Source of the DNA: Rhododendron vialii
Taxonomy: Eukaryota; Streptophyta; Magnoliopsida; Ericales; Ericaceae
Assembly: GCF_030253575.1 (NCBI RefSeq)
Contig: NC_080557.1
Span: forward strand, 47,785,501-47,849,500
Direction of reading: 5' to 3'
DNA length: 64,000 nucleotides
The position numbers were made by a program, and so were the translations under genes. This document shows, one piece after another, positions 1 through 10,019 of the stretch; the first letter of the stretch is position 1; each line of letters begins with the position of its first letter. Below the pieces are notes generated by a model that was given only the letters and a program-made list of their open reading frames with translations, was not told the origin of the DNA and did no database searches.

Positions 1-409
1 ACCTCTATTGTTGCAGTGTGCTCGTGTTTTAGTTGGTTTCGCAAGGTGTTTTTATGTGTCTTCTTGTATATGCCTTCAGTATGTGTTTGGAGTTTTAGTT
101 GAGGAAGATGATTGATAAGATGTAGTTATATATAATCTAACCCGCCCATGTGAGAGTATTGGAGGGAATTCCTATCCAATCCCTTACTTTGAGTTGCTAA
201 TCTTATTTCTGCAGTGAATTGTTCGCTTCTATGAGGTGCATTAATTTTGAAAATTCTATGGTTGAGTTACGATAGTTTTTTTGCAAACAAACCTTTCTTT
301 TGGTGAGGTTATTCGTTAGTTCATTGGCGGGGATTCTAGGATTATTCATCAGAGTATCTGTCATTATTTGTTCTTAGCCATACTAAAAGTCCTTGCATTC
401 TTTCTGCAG
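1..409 (+). other. Probable intron of the Tubby-like gene
   Basis: AT-rich sequence with no tubby- or F-box-like reading frame. It ends in a pyrimidine-rich tract and CTGCAG immediately before the first recognisable tubby exon at 410, as an intron does. The exons for the F-box and the start of the tubby domain must lie upstream of the window. Confidence 0.6.
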
Positions 410-2300
410 CCTGGTCCTAGGGACTCTCTCATTCAGTGTTTTATAAAACGTGATCGAAGCACTCAAGCATACCTCCTCTACCTCAGTTTAAATCAGAGTG
501 AGTTACTCAAAATTTTGTTTGCATCTTTAATTCTCTTTCTTTCACTTTTATTGGTTTAGTCTGAATGTTTCATAAGTCAAATAACATACAGAGGTCAGCG
601 CGCACACGCACACAAACACATATAGCTTAGGATTTTTAGTTTATGATTTTCTAGTTGGATTAAGTGGTCGGGGTGTAATTTTCCCGTTTCCTCATTTTTT
701 GTCATCTGTGGACAGCTTCCAGTGAGGATGGGAAGCTCCTTCTGGCTGCACGGAAATGCCGGCGTCCAACGTACACAGATTACATCATCTCTCTTAATCC
801 TGAAGACGTGTCAAAGGGGAGCAGCACCTACATTGGGAAGTTAAGGTAATTCAGCTAGTATACGGTGTCATTGCTCAACGTTTGTGTTGGCTAAACTCTC
901 CGTTTCATTCCTTTTGTACAGATCCAACTTTCTGGGGACAAAGTTCACCATATATGATTCACAGCCTCCAAACGCTGAAGCCAAAGTTACTAAATCTCGT
1001 TCAACCAGGCGAATTGGAATGAGACGAGTGTCTCCCAAGTTCCCTGCAGGCAATTATACTGTAGCCCACATTTCATACGAATTGAATGTCTTGGGTTCGA
1101 GGTAAGATAAACTCCTTAGATGTTTGCCTCTTCTTTTGGGCTGTGTTTGGACACTGATTTGTGGAGGGATTTAGCAAAGGGAAAGGACAATGATAGGGAA
1201 ACCACAGTAACAGATTTAGCTTATTCCCTTTGTCTCTCCCTTTGTAAATCTCTTAAAAAATCCATGATCCAACAAAGGTTTAAGGAAAAAACTGGGAAAG
1301 CTTTATGACCAGTAGCTTGTTGGCAGCAAGTCACTCATTATTGTTTATTGAAGAAATTAACTGCTCTGTGACAAGAGCTCGTGAGGATTGTCATTGTTAA
1401 ATTCTTTTAGGCTCCATTTTTGGATGGACTAGAATTTGAATGATGGGATTTGAAATTGCAATTCAATGACAACCATCCTAGTTCAGATGTTCATATATAG
1501 ATTTCGACATTGAATTTGAAATCCTTATCATGATGGATTTGAACAACTTTCATTAGGATTTATTTTAAATCTTTCGTGTTAGGGATTGACTTTAGGATGA
1601 TATTCTACTGTTAATCCATCTTCCTATCTAGTTTCACAAGCTACCGACTGCCACCCCTGTTATATGTTGGTTGAAGTTGAACATGAATCCCTTCAGTTAA
1701 AATCAACATCTATCCAAACGGGGACTTAACTTTTATTCTTCCAAACAAAGAGAAGCTCTCATTGTGAAGTTATTATTTTCATATACTTGTATGTTACAGC
1801 TAAGTTATTGTGAAAATAGGGGGCCAAGGAGGATGCACTGTGTCATGGATGCTATCCCTGCTTCTGCTGTTAAACCAGGGGGAGTGGCCCCCACGCAAAC
1901 CGAATTCATGCTTAGCAGTATGGATTCCTTTCCATCCCTGCCGTTTTTCAGATCCAAATCAACCCGGATGGAAAATTTCCAATCTGGACCTTTGTCCAGC
2001 CAGAAAGATGGAGATGGGATGCTGGTGTTGAAAAACAAGTCCCCAAGATGGCATGAGCAACTCCAGTGCTGGTGTTTGAACTTCAATGGACGCGTGACTG
2101 TAGCCTCTGTGAAGAATTTTCAACTGGTTGCCTCCGTGGAGGATGGAGCTGCCGGCCAACAAGAACATGAGAATGTCATTCTCCAGTTCGGGAAGGTGGG
2201 AAAGGATGTGTTTACCATGGATTATCAGTATCCAATCTCAGCATTCCAGGCATTTGCCATCTGCCTGAGCAGCTTCGACACCAAGATTGCTTGCGAATGA
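410..2300 (+). CDS. Tubby-like F-box protein, C-terminal exons (5' partial)
   Basis: Four exons can be joined in frame: 410-497, 716-845, 922-1101 and 1820-2300, each with GT/AG borders. They encode 292 residues ending in TGA at 2298-2300. The product matches the plant tubby C-terminal domain: [17 protein letters not shown] at the start, then [18 protein letters not shown], the [11 protein letters not shown] block, and the canonical end [15 protein letters not shown]. In this family the tubby barrel binds phosphoinositides at the plasma membrane, and an N-terminal F-box (outside this window) links to SKP1 of an SCF ubiquitin ligase. An insertion of about 50 residues rich in Ser, Pro and Gly separates barrel strands in the last exon, as is usual in plant members. 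No frame breaks are seen. The exact paralogue number cannot be assigned. Confidence 0.93.
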
Positions 2301-3240
2301 CCTGCAAACAGGTCTCTCTCTCTCAGCTATATTACTGCTACAGATCGAATAAGGAATCCTAACTTTGTATTAAGATCTTCACGATTGATATATAGCATCT
2401 TTATATTCAAGCCCTTAAAATGTTTTTCAATTACATTACATGGCAGGTTGTGGAAGTGGTTTTGGAAGGCAGATGGGTGCTGTGTTATGTGGGTACAGTG
2501 CAGCTAGAAGTGGCATTTCTTTCCATTATTGTTGTGTGGTTATTTTTCTTTGTTTCTTCTCTCTCTGTTTCTTTTTATAAGTTTGTTCTCTGTTCTCTTC
2601 TTTTCCTTCTGGTTTTCCTCCAGTGTCCTTGTAAATAAGAATCGTTTGTATCAGAGTGAGACATGCCAGGCCATATTTACTCTATTGTAGACATGCGTTA
2701 ACCCTGCCATAGTTGCGATAATTTGATGCTCTCTCTCTCTCTCCTGTAAATAACTAACTCTCGTATCAGGCGAAATGTGAAATATGCCTGCATACTGGTG
2801 GGGTGTGTGTTTGGCTGGTTTATATGCTTAATAAACTAGTGTGATCATGTTACACAAAGGAGACTACTGGTGCACTTTCCCTCCCAACCATGAATGACTA
2901 ACATATATATCAACAGACCGATACTTGTAAAATCTAAAGCCTCTTCTGAACTCATGCAGCATACCGAAAAGCAGGCAGAACCACAGGAACCATCTGCTCT
3001 TCGTGGTAAACACAGCCTCGTCAAGGCATGAAGCTTTCAGCTCGTAGAGTTCTTAAATGGAAACTCAGAAATGATAACCGGAAAGTAAAGACATCCGCCA
3101 GGAAAATCACAATCAGAAGCCATAACAGACGGTGAAGTATCATCGCCCAAGAACAACTTGGTACGAATCAAAGAAGCCCAAACGAATTGCCTTTACATTG
3201 GGAAAATCAAATGTGCAGAAAGAAAACAGAGCATGAAAGT
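2301..3240. other. 3' UTR of the Tubby-like gene and convergent intergenic DNA
   Basis: The region downstream of the stop is T-rich, with a short TC run near 2728 and AATAAA at about 2831, so it plausibly holds the polyadenylation region. The Tubby-like gene and glycine-rich copy 1 are convergent. No other gene is visible. Confidence 0.5.
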
Positions 3241-3480
3241 CAATTACAATCGTTCACTAATAGTCAATGTATTTCATAAACTTAGCAGAAAGTGACAAGG
3301 CCTGATACAATATGACAAATCCATCATCCATTTCCAAAGAGAGGAAGAAAATGGCTAGCATATGAATATCAAGAAGCTGAGAAACCAGGAACCGTAAACT
3401 TATACAAACGAAATAGGAATTTTATTTCAGAAGTAAGCCGACAAGGCAATCTAAATTCATCATATTGATGCTCAGCAAAA

Positions 3481-4001
3481 TCAGAAAGGACCAGGACCTC
3501 CTCCGGGAGGTCCATAAGGGCCCGGAGGTCCACCGAAACAATCTTGTAGCAACCAGCAACAGCAAAGGCAAGACAAGCTGCATTTTTTCAAAACATTGAA
3601 CCACCATGAGCAGATCCATAAAGAAACTTAACAGAAGAAAAATATCCCATAAATTAAGATCTCAAATCATATTCGAGAAAGAGGATTTTTACTTACCAAG
3701 AACCTATCATGTTGCATAAGCCACCAAAGAAACCACCAGGTCCCCCGAAGCCGAAGCCTCCTCCTGGAAAGAAACCAGGGCCTCCTGGACCTCCCCAGCC
3801 ACCGGGACCCCCAGGACCTCCCCAACCACCAGGACCACCTCCCGGACCTCCCCAACCACCACCAGGTCCGCCCCCCGGACCTCCCCAGCCACCACCAGGA
3901 CCACCCCCAGGTCCGCCCCAGCCACCACCACCCCCAGGTCCACCCCAGCCACCACCACCACCACCAGGACCACCCCCACCTCCAGGTCCTCCTGGACCCA
4001 T
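3481..4001 (-). CDS. Glycine-rich protein with cysteine-cluster tail, copy 1
   Basis: Two exons on the minus strand: 4001-3697 and 3577-3481, with a 119-bp GTAAGT...GCAG phase-2 intron, giving 133 residues. The protein starts MGPGGPGGGGG and consists of GGWGGPGGG-type repeats to about residue 93. It then changes to GGLCNMIGSC, and exon 2 adds LSCLCCCWLLQDCFGG and a Pro/Gly tail. The Cys cluster followed by D-C-F resembles the CYSTM-type membrane-associated tails of small plant stress proteins; that likeness is inference, not a domain hit. There is no signal peptide. The start is the first ATG in frame; upstream in-frame sequence lacks another. It is the first of four paralogues here and has the longest Gly/Trp repeat with a GFGFGG segment. 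Its function is unknown. Confidence 0.8.
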
Positions 4002-4175
4002 ATTCAGCTCTCTACCACTGAGGCAATGCCCGGACTCTCGAGGCTGCTTCTGCCACCACCACCAGGAAGATTTTCAATGTCTTGAGTTCTAAGAGATCCT
4101 CGAGGAAATGGGTAGTATTAATCTTGTTATTAGTAGTAGATCAATAAAGCGTGTGAATTTGGAGCTTGGCTTCTG

Positions 4176-4186
4176 CTTTTATATAG
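4176..4186 (-). promoter_or_regulatory. TATA box of glycine-rich copy 1
   Basis: On the minus strand the sequence reads CTATATAAAAG, about 175 bp upstream of the ATG at 4001. The region between aligns with the leaders of the other copies. Confidence 0.6.
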
Positions 4187-4189
4187 AGA

Positions 4190-5229
4190 GAACACAAGGA
4201 ATTTAGATAATTGCCTTAGACCTTAAGGTTTTAAGTCTTCTGCCTCGACCAATGCAACACTTCTAAGTTATCAACCTACCATTCAAAGAAAGCAACTGCA
4301 GTTCTCTTAGACCTAACATTCAAAATTCAAACATACTAGTTTTTAGAGCATAAATGGCGTACTTATCTTTGAGACATCAGAACAAGCACTTTTTGGATGC
4401 ATGTTCCCTACGCTGTCACTCATTTATCCTCATTCCTCACTCATAGCCGACGGTGGAGAAATATCAAACATGTAATTCCTTCATATTTTTGTTTTCTTCC
4501 TCTTGTTTATTTATTCATTAGCCGTGGAGTATATAACATCCCTGAAGAGAGGAAAACTACGTTACAATAAAACGCGAATGCAGAATTGATCCCTATGAAA
4601 GTCGTATTAGAAGCAGTTGTACTCTGAAGCATGGTACCGACACTGCCAACTGCTTGATGTGCTTGGTTAATTTCTGATGGAATGGTATGGATAAAGCTAG
4701 ATATTTATCTTCATATATCTACATTTTCTTGCATGTCCCTCATCATGTTCGTGTCCCCGTTTATTCAGAACCGACGTGTCCATATTCGTACCTGTATCAG
4801 TTTCCCTGTATCCATTCTTTTTATGTCGTAGTATTTCACCAGCAAGTAATACCCAAACAATAGCCGACCAAACACAGTCAAAATAAAGCAGAATGGATTT
4901 TGTAGCTTAAGCAGGACCGAGCAGAGATCGTGAAGCAGATTCATCCATATTCTCATAGCTCTCAACAATTCCAACATTTTAGCAAAAAATGGATGTTTTT
5001 CCATCCAATTAAGTTCAAATCACCTCAGTCCTCATCTAAGCCATCACCCAGGCTTTTTAATTAATTGGGCTACTTCCCTCTTCTGCGAAAAAAATTTGAG
5101 GGTGGCTTTAATCACTTTGTAAATGCTGATAAGAAAAGTTAATGTTGTGGTTTAGGCAACTAGTCACATGTTACTTGCCATTCACAGATGTGAACATAAT
5201 TTGAGAGAGAGAGAGAGAGAAATCAACAA
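4190..5229. other. Intergenic spacer between glycine-rich copies 1 and 2
   Basis: No gene is visible. Parts (4590-4650 and 4680-4870) recur around 6660-6730, 8300-8520 and 8600-8650, so the spacer was duplicated with the genes. A short GA run lies at about 5203-5220. Confidence 0.6.
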
Positions 5230-5429
5230 ATTTCATAACTAAACATAAAGTAACAAGGTCTGATACAAGATGATAACTCCATCATTCTCTCTCCATTTAC
5301 AAAGAAAGGAAGAAAATGGGCAGTACATACATGTGAAGCAACTGAGAAACCAGGAACTATTATTCTTTTATCACTGAGAGAACACAGGATTTAATTGCTC
5401 AAGTAATCCAACAAAGCAATCTCAGTTCA

Positions 5430-5991
5430 TCAACGAGGGCCGCCACCGCCACCGGGACCGCCGCGGGGTCCACCGAAACAATCTCGCCACAACCAGCAAC
5501 AGCACAGGCAATTTAAGCTGCATTTCCACATCAATGAACAACCGTAATCAGACCCAAAAGAGAAACTGCATTATTCAAATACCAAGCAACAATAAACATT
5601 CTCACTGATCACATTCGAGAAAAGAGAGTGGCACTTACCAAGCACCTATCATGTGGCATAAGCCACCACAGCAACCTCCTAGGAAGAAACCAGGGCCTCC
5701 TGGACCACCACCACCACCTCCACCCCAGCCGCCGCCACCACCCCCAGGACCACCTCCACCCCAGCCGCCGCCGCCCCCAGGACCGCCGCCGCCACCCCCA
5801 GGACCGCCCCCACCACCCCAGCCGCCGCCACCACCCCCAGGACCACCGCCACCACCCCCAGGACCACCGCCACCCCAGCCGCCACCTCCACCCCCAGGAC
5901 CACCACCACCTCCACCCCAGCCACCACCACCACCCCCACGACCACCACCACCACCACCCCCACGACCCCCACCACCACCCCCAGGTCCCAT
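5430..5991 (-). CDS. Glycine-rich protein with cysteine-cluster tail, copy 2
   Basis: Two exons: 5991-5639 and 5517-5430, with a phase-2 intron bounded by GTAAGT and TGCAG, giving 146 residues. The N-terminal part is an almost pure Gly tract broken by Arg, Trp and Pro (GGGWGGGGGG units). It ends GGCCGGLCHMIGAC, and exon 2 supplies LNCLCCCWLWRDCFGG and a Gly/Pro tail. Compared with copy 1 the extra CC before GLC adds cysteines and the Gly tract is longer. ATG at 5991 is chosen because the in-frame extension upstream has only a TTG. The family's cellular role is not known to me; the Cys-rich tail may be lipidated or membrane-associated (inference). The antisense strand is open over the same span because of its CCX repeats, but that is a shadow. 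Confidence 0.8.
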
Positions 5992-6118
5992 AGTCAGCTC
6001 TCTACCACTAAGGCAATGCCTGAACTTGCAAGGCTTTCTTCTGCCACCACCACCTGAGAAGTTTTCCAAGTCTGTGAGTTCTAAGAGATCTGTATGGAAA
6101 TGGGTAGTGTGGATCTTC

Positions 6119-6126
6119 TTATATAG
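6119..6126 (-). promoter_or_regulatory. TATA box of glycine-rich copy 2
   Basis: The minus strand reads TATATAAG in the context GGCTATATAAGAAGATCC, about 130 bp upstream of the ATG. The aligned position in copies 3 and 4 is degraded to TTTAAG. Confidence 0.6.
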
Positions 6127-6735
6127 CCTGTCAAAAAGCGTGTGAATTGGGAGCTTGGCTGCTCAATGAGAAAGAGAACATGAGGAAGTTAATATAATTG
6201 CTTAGCCCTTGAGGTTAAGTATATCATCTTCTAGCTGGCCGCCTCTACCAATGTGACACCTCATAGTTCAAACCAACCATTCAAAGAAAAACAACAACTG
6301 TTCTCCTAAACCTAACAATATTCTAAGCTAGTAGATTATTGTGCAGCAGAGCAGAATGGCATACTCATCTTTTATCGGAAGTATCAGTTTTGGTCTGGCC
6401 AGCAATGCATGTTTCCCTGTGACTCATTAATTCGAAATTCGAATACGTGTATGAATATCGAAACATCTTAACTTTTTCTTCTTTTTCCGTTTATGACATG
6501 TACGAGCTACTCATTTTTTTTTGTTTTGGTCAAACGGAAATATCCATGTACGAGCTCATTGCCCATGGCTCATCAACGCTTGAAAGAGGAAATATGTTAC
6601 TTATATCAAGTGAATAAACAACCGCAAAATGCATGTCCGCACGTTAATTTGTCACTCATTTATCCTCATTCAGTACTCTGAAGCGTGGCACCGACACTCC
6701 TAACGGCTTGTTGTATGCGTGTCGGACACTCCAGA

Positions 6736-7088
6736 CAGTGGTAGAGCCAAAATTTTCGATAAGTAGGGTCGAAAATTTGAACTATGTGTAATTTACGAAC
6801 GAAACCCTTGATTTGTTTTGAGGAATGAACAAACTAGTGCTACGTTTGGAAATTTTGTTTTGAGGAACGAACAAAGTAGCACTACGTTTGAAAATTTATT
6901 GGGTGGAGATTATATTTTGACTCCTTTTTTTCTTAAGTACAAAACCCTTATATGGGTTGGGGCAAAAATAAATTTTAAAGTGGGGTCAAATTAGTAAAAA
7001 TTGGGTAAAAATTATACCTATCTCTGTGAAAATTTGACAGTCAATGGGGTCGGCTGCCCACTCCTGTCTCTATGTCCCTCCACCATTG
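6736..7088. mobile_element. Non-autonomous hAT-like element with 8-bp target duplication
   Basis: A 353-bp insertion with imperfect terminal inverted repeats: CAGTGGTAGAG at the left, and at the right end the reverse complement of CAATGGTGGAG. It is flanked by 8-bp direct repeats ACTCCAGA (6728-6735) and ACTCCCGA (7089-7096). The paralogous spacer at about 8663-8680 runs CACTCCAGAGACAT without the insert, so the empty site is present in the same window. No coding capacity. Confidence 0.85.
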
Positions 7089-7264
7089 ACTCCCGAGACA
7101 TGCGCCATGTCAAGGACACATATGGCACCCGCCAAATTGAGTGTCCCAAAAAGTTAATTATTTTCAAGTCGGGGACACTCGTTTATCAACTTGGATACGG
7201 ATGGAAATATGATAGGGATAATTTATACATTTCATTTCAAAGGTATATACTCCAAAAATGTGAG

Positions 7265-8170
7265 GGAAAATTTCAAAATACCCCAACCTTTACTCTAAAT
7301 TTCAACTAGACTCCCAACCTTTAAAAAAAATCAATTTTACTTCCAATGTTATCTTCCGTTAATCAAAACGCTCCCTTCCGTCCGAATGACTAACGGATTT
7401 CGTTAAAGGCTTCGTTAAATAGCGTCCCGATCGAATTTCGATGATCCGAACCGCTCAATGTGTTCAGAACGTGATTTTAAGGGTACCCTTAAGAAATTAG
7501 CAAAAAAAAATGACCGGGCAAGGCTTCATCCCAATAGTTTTTTATTGAACAGTTCAATAAAAAACTGCTCAAATCAAGCCCTTCCCTATCATTTTTTAGT
7601 TGATTTCTCGAAGATACCCATACAATCACATTTTGAACACATTGAGCGACTCAGATCATCGAAATTTGATCGGGAAATGGGAGGTGCGGACCGATCTGGA
7701 TTTTGTTCAAGTTAAGACGTCTGGATTTTGCTTCGGTTTGCACCTCCCCTTTTCTGATTGAATTTCGATGATCCGAGCCGTTCAATATGTTCAGAACATG
7801 ATTTTAAGGGTACTCGCGAGAAATCAACAAAAAAAATGACCGGAAAGGGCTTGATTTGAGCAGTTTTTTATTGAACTGTTCAATAAAAAACCTTTCAGAT
7901 GAAGCCCTTTCCGGTCTTTTTTTTTTTTTTTACTGATTTCTCGCGAGTACCCTTAAAATCACGTTTTGAACACATTAAGCGGCTCAGATCATCGAAATTT
8001 GATCGGGACGCTATTTAACGGAGCCTTTAATGAAATCCGTTAGTCATTCGGACGGAAGGGGGCATTTTGATTAACAGAAGATAACGTTAGGAGTAAAATT
8101 GATTTTCTTAAAAGGTTGAGAGTCTAATTAAAATTTAGAGTAAAGGTTGGGGGTATTTTGAATTTTTTCC
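7265..8170. mobile_element. Mutator-like foldback element built of two nested palindromes
   Basis: The ends are inverted copies: GGAAAATTTCAAAATACCCC at the left, and the complement of GGAAAAAATTCAAAATACCC at the right. They are flanked by 10-bp direct repeats AAAATGTGAG (7255-7264) and AAAATATGAG (8171-8180). The whole 906 bp folds back. Outer arms (7265 to about 7428, and about 8005-8170) enclose two similar internal palindromes, about 7426-7674 and 7753-8007, each centred on a TTTTTTATTGAAC / GTTCAATAAAAAA pair. No transposase is encoded, so it would have to be moved in trans. The 9-10 bp target duplication and long inverted repeats suggest the Mutator superfamily (inference). Confidence 0.8.
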
Positions 8171-8180
8171 AAAATATGAG

Positions 8181-8869
8181 GAAAAAGAGCATATAAAGAA
8201 ATCTGACCAAATATAACCCTGTTTAACTAAAACTCCATAGTATCTTATAGGAAAAAATAAATCATAAAGATAAAATTAGTTTTGGTTAAGTTCTGATGGA
8301 ATAGTATGGATAAAAACTAGATATCTACCCTTATATATATACATTTTTTTGCATGTCTCTCACCATATTCGTGTCCTCATTTATTTAGAACCACCGTATC
8401 TATATCAGTATCCATATCCACTTTCAATGTTGTAGTATTTCACCAGCATAAAGTCAATCCTACATCAAGTAATACCCAAACAATAGCCGACCAAATTCAG
8501 TCAAAATAAAGCAGAATTGATTTTGTAGCTTAAGCAGGACATCAAAACAAGCACTTTTTGGTTTGGCCCAAAATACATGTTCCGCACGTTTGTCACTCAG
8601 TTATCCTCATTCCGTACTCTGAAGCATGGCACCAACACTCCTAACTGCTTGTTCTATGCGTGTCGGACACTCCAGAGACATGCACCATGTCAAGGACACG
8701 TATGGCACCGCCAAATTGTGTTATTTTTCAAGTAGGGGACACGTCGGGGACACTCGTTTATCAACTTGGATATGGATGTTCACATCTACACTTTTGCGCA
8801 ATGGGAAAAAAATTTATGTACTTGTTAACTTACCAAAGAAGCCCAAATAAATTGATGCGAACATAAATT

Positions 8870-8870
<1 letters not shown>
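8181..8870. other. Duplicated intergenic spacer upstream of copy 3 transcript end
   Basis: No gene. 8560-8790 is paralogous to 6640-6735 joined to 7089-7210, and 8300-8550 to 4690-4930. This shows that the spacer multiplied with the glycine-rich genes. Confidence 0.55.

Positions 8871-8928
<58 letters not shown>
8871..8928. repeat. GA microsatellite
   Basis: About 27 GA units just downstream of the transcript end of glycine-rich copy 3. The paralogous run at 23807-23839 is much shorter, so the array has changed length since duplication. Confidence 0.95.
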
Positions 8929-8930
<2 letters not shown>

Positions 8931-9157
8931 CATAAAAGTCAAAGTCACTGCATTTCATAAACACATAAAGTAACAAGGTCTGATACAAAATGATAACTCC
9001 ATCATTCTCTCCATTTACAAAGGAAGAAAATGGCCAGTAGATACATATGACTGAGAAACAGGAACAGTTATTCTTTTATCACTGAGTGAACACAGGATTT
9101 TATTGCATAAGTAATCCAACAAAGCAATCTCAGTTCATCAAACCCATGCCCAGCAAA

Positions 9158-9516
9158 TCAGAAAGGACGAGGGCCTCCAGGGCCGCCACCGCCGCCGGGT
9201 GGTCCACCGAAACAATCTCGCAGCAACCAGCAACAGCACAGGCAATTTAAGCTGCATTTCCACATCAATAAAAAAACCGTAATCAGACCCAAAAAAGAAA
9301 CTGCATTATTCAAATACCAAGCAAAAAACAAAAATATTTTCACTGATCACATTTGAGAAAAGAGAGTGGCACTTACCCAGAACCTATCAGGTTGCATAAG
9401 CCACCAAAGAAGCCTCCTGGACCCGGGCCCCCATGTCCACCACCACCGCCAGGTCCACCCCAGCCACCACCACCACCCCCACGACCACCACCACCCCCAG
9501 GTCCTCCTGGACCCAT
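9158..9516 (-). CDS. Glycine-rich protein with cysteine-cluster tail, copy 3 (short form)
   Basis: Two exons: 9516-9377 and 9251-9158, phase-2 intron, 77 residues. The Gly repeat is shortened to about 30 residues (MGPGGPGGGGRGG...), followed by PGGFFGGLCNLIGSG and exon 2 LNCLCCCWLLRDCFGG with tail ending PRPF. The codon split by the intron now reads GGC (Gly) instead of the TGC (Cys) of copies 1 and 2, and the Met of NMIG is Leu. The TATA box position reads TTTAAG. The frame and splice sites are intact, so it may be expressed, but the promoter is altered. Confidence 0.78.
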
Positions 9517-10019
9517 AGTCAGCTCTCTACCACTAAGGCAATGCCTGAACTTGCAAGGCTTTCTGAGAAGTTTTCCGAGTCTGTGAGTTCAGGAGATCTG
9601 TATGGAAATGGGTAGTGTGGATCTTCTTAAACAGCCTGTCAAAAAGCGTGTGAATTGGGAGCTTGTGTGAACTGGGAGCTTGGTTTCTTACTCAGAAAGA
9701 GAACATGAGGAAGTTATATAGTTGCTTAGCCCTTGAGGTTAAGTATCATCTTCTGGCTCCACCAATGTGTCATAGTTCAAACCAACCATTCAAAGAAAGC
9801 AACAACTGTTCTCCTAAGCCTACCATTCAAAGCTAGTAGATTGTGCAGCAGAAATGGCATACTTATCTTTTTGCATCGGAAGTTGCAGTTTTGGTCTGGC
9901 CAGCAATGCATGTTCCCCTGTGACTCATTCGAAATTCGAATACGTGTATGAATATCAAAGCTTCTAACTTTTTTTTCTTTTTCCGTTCTGACATGTACGA
10001 GTTCATCGCCCATGGGTCA

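Noticed and set aside
5628..6145. Long plus-strand Pro-rich and His/Pro-rich frames over the glycine-rich genes (also 3709-4092, 9353-9586, 24266-24499)
   Set aside because: They are complements of GGN codon repeats. The minus strand has the conserved intron, Cys tail and TATA boxes, and the plus frames have none of these.
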